Assembly: GCA_027576995.1 (NCBI GenBank)
Contig: JANBQC010000335.1
Span: 1 to 30,637, forward strand
Source of the DNA: Dimargaris cristalligena
Taxonomy: Eukaryota; Kickxellomycota; Dimargaritomycetes; Dimargaritales; Dimargaritaceae
Direction of reading: 5' to 3'
DNA: 30,637 nucleotides
Shown here piece by piece: positions 29,462 to 30,637 of the stretch. A program made the position numbers and the translations under genes. Position 1 is the stretch's first letter. Each line of letters begins with the position of its first letter. The notes under the pieces were generated by a model. The model worked only from the letters and a program-made list of their open reading frames with translations, had not been told where the DNA came from and made no database searches.

Positions 29462-30637
29462 TCCTTCAATAAGGCCAAATTCCTGCACCCCATCAATGGA
29501 ACTAGGTGATAATGGCACCCAGTCCTTCATAGTTAGTCAGCTTTAATCCTATAGATTATTAAGCACAACAGGCTGAAATAGTTAAAATTGTATTGTATCA
29601 TATAGCTCTTAAAGTCATTGGGAAATTTCAATTTAGCCCTATAAGGTTTTAAATGATATATGTATAAGAAAACTATTAAGAAATATATTTATGACATTGA
29701 CTAACCTAACTTAATCCAACTGTGGCCATTCTGCACTACTTGTCCTTATTAGATTTTACCCCACTATATTATGTTCCATAATAACACCAGCTATTGTTTG
29801 AGCAACCTTGTCTATCCCCCCCTCGGGGCATAGCTGTTGGACTTGGCTTATTATACCTACACATTGGTCCATAGACCTGTTTGTTCCCACCAGAATTTTT
29901 TAATTTTATATGGCCTTCAACAGGTTCCTTTTGCATTCCCTTTTATATACTTAATATTCCCATTAGGGCAACCCCGCTGTGCTATCCAAGTTTATAAATA
30001 TCTCACCCTGAAGTGACCTGTTTATTCCTTGGCTTACATTCCCTCGGTTTACCTATCAATCCCTTATACACCCCCCCTCAAAGAACAGTTTCATTGAATT
30101 TCACCCAAATGAGTGCAGCCAGTCATGACAAAAACTGAATATCCATAGTTGACCATTCCTTTTTTATTATTTAAACCTCATAGTTCCAACAAACTTGGGA
30201 ACATAATTTTTTTAGCTAAGGATAAAATACAAGTAACCCCTAATTGCTTCAACTTAAGTATTTAGTATTATCAAGTTTGAATCACCATTAATTTCGTTGA
30301 TTTTGATTATTTCTCTTATTTTCATCTATGGCATTGATGATAGCACTTAGTTTACTCTGTTTATTTTTTAAAAAATAAATGCAGTGAGAACACATATCAT
30401 CCCATCCTCAAACCCTCACTGATCTTGCAATGGGAGTGAACCCACCTTTGTGAATACCAGCTCTGCCCTGCAATGACATAATCGTCAGTGTTACTGGTCC
30501 ACTAGGTCTTGGTGCTACTGCAGTAAACCTATTCCACATATGTAATGTAAAGAACTAAACTCAAATCCTTGAAAACTGAACTTTATTTGAAAAGATAGAT
30601 AATAAAAGGGAAAGGTAATGATAGACTTGCTGTTCCA
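29462..30637. other. AT-rich repeat flank
   Basis: No gene is seen. The sequence stays AT-rich, with low-complexity runs (for example near 30360-30380), and probably continues the degraded retroelement zone beyond the window. Confidence 0.4.

Overview
The window looks like chromosomal DNA of a filamentous, probably early-diverging (zygomycete-grade) fungus. The reasons are: compact GC-rich coding exons in AT-richer spacers; GT-AG introns of about 150-550 bases; a Zn2Cys6 regulator with a fungal-type middle region; a hevein/CBM18 chitin-binding protein; an ER cyclophilin with an HDEL-like tail; and an MT-A70 methyltransferase whose layout recalls the MTA1/MTA9-type proteins of early-diverging fungi. 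No species is claimed.

Layout. Positions 1-3476 are non-coding and include a retroelement fragment (138-393). On the minus strand then follow: a small secreted proline-rich protein (3477-3749); a 503-residue repeat protein with a mitochondrial-type leader (6428-7939); an ER/secretory cyclophilin B (9071-9757); mevalonate diphosphate decarboxylase of the sterol pathway (10636-11874); an eight-exon MT-A70 gene reconstructed here by splice sites (13502-17081, 508 residues); a Zn2Cys6 transcription factor (20163-22499, perhaps with a further exon at 19343-19633); and a two-exon secreted chitin-binding protein with four hevein modules, the last truncated (24912-25836). All seven recognisable genes are on the minus strand. 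The spacers are 1-3 kb and show no convincing further genes.

Repeats. A 144-bp element with ~15-bp terminal inverted repeats (MITE-like) is present at 5664-5807 and 12726-12869. A rearranged copy lies at 6112-6253 and a diverged one near 5990. The right end (27414-30637) is a decayed LTR-retroelement zone: two related ~540-bp blocks in inverted orientation, a third related block at the left end, a gag-type zinc-knuckle remnant, a DSG protease-type motif, and a coding-like stretch whose stops are almost all TAG/TAA.

The genes form no obvious pathway cluster. They mix housekeeping functions (sterol synthesis, ER folding), nucleic-acid methylation and transcription with two secreted surface or host-interaction candidates. 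The most interesting items are the MT-A70 gene (DPPL instead of DPPW, phase-symmetric exons, duplicated 3' splice site), the new MITE family, and the stop-codon signature in the retroelement remnant.
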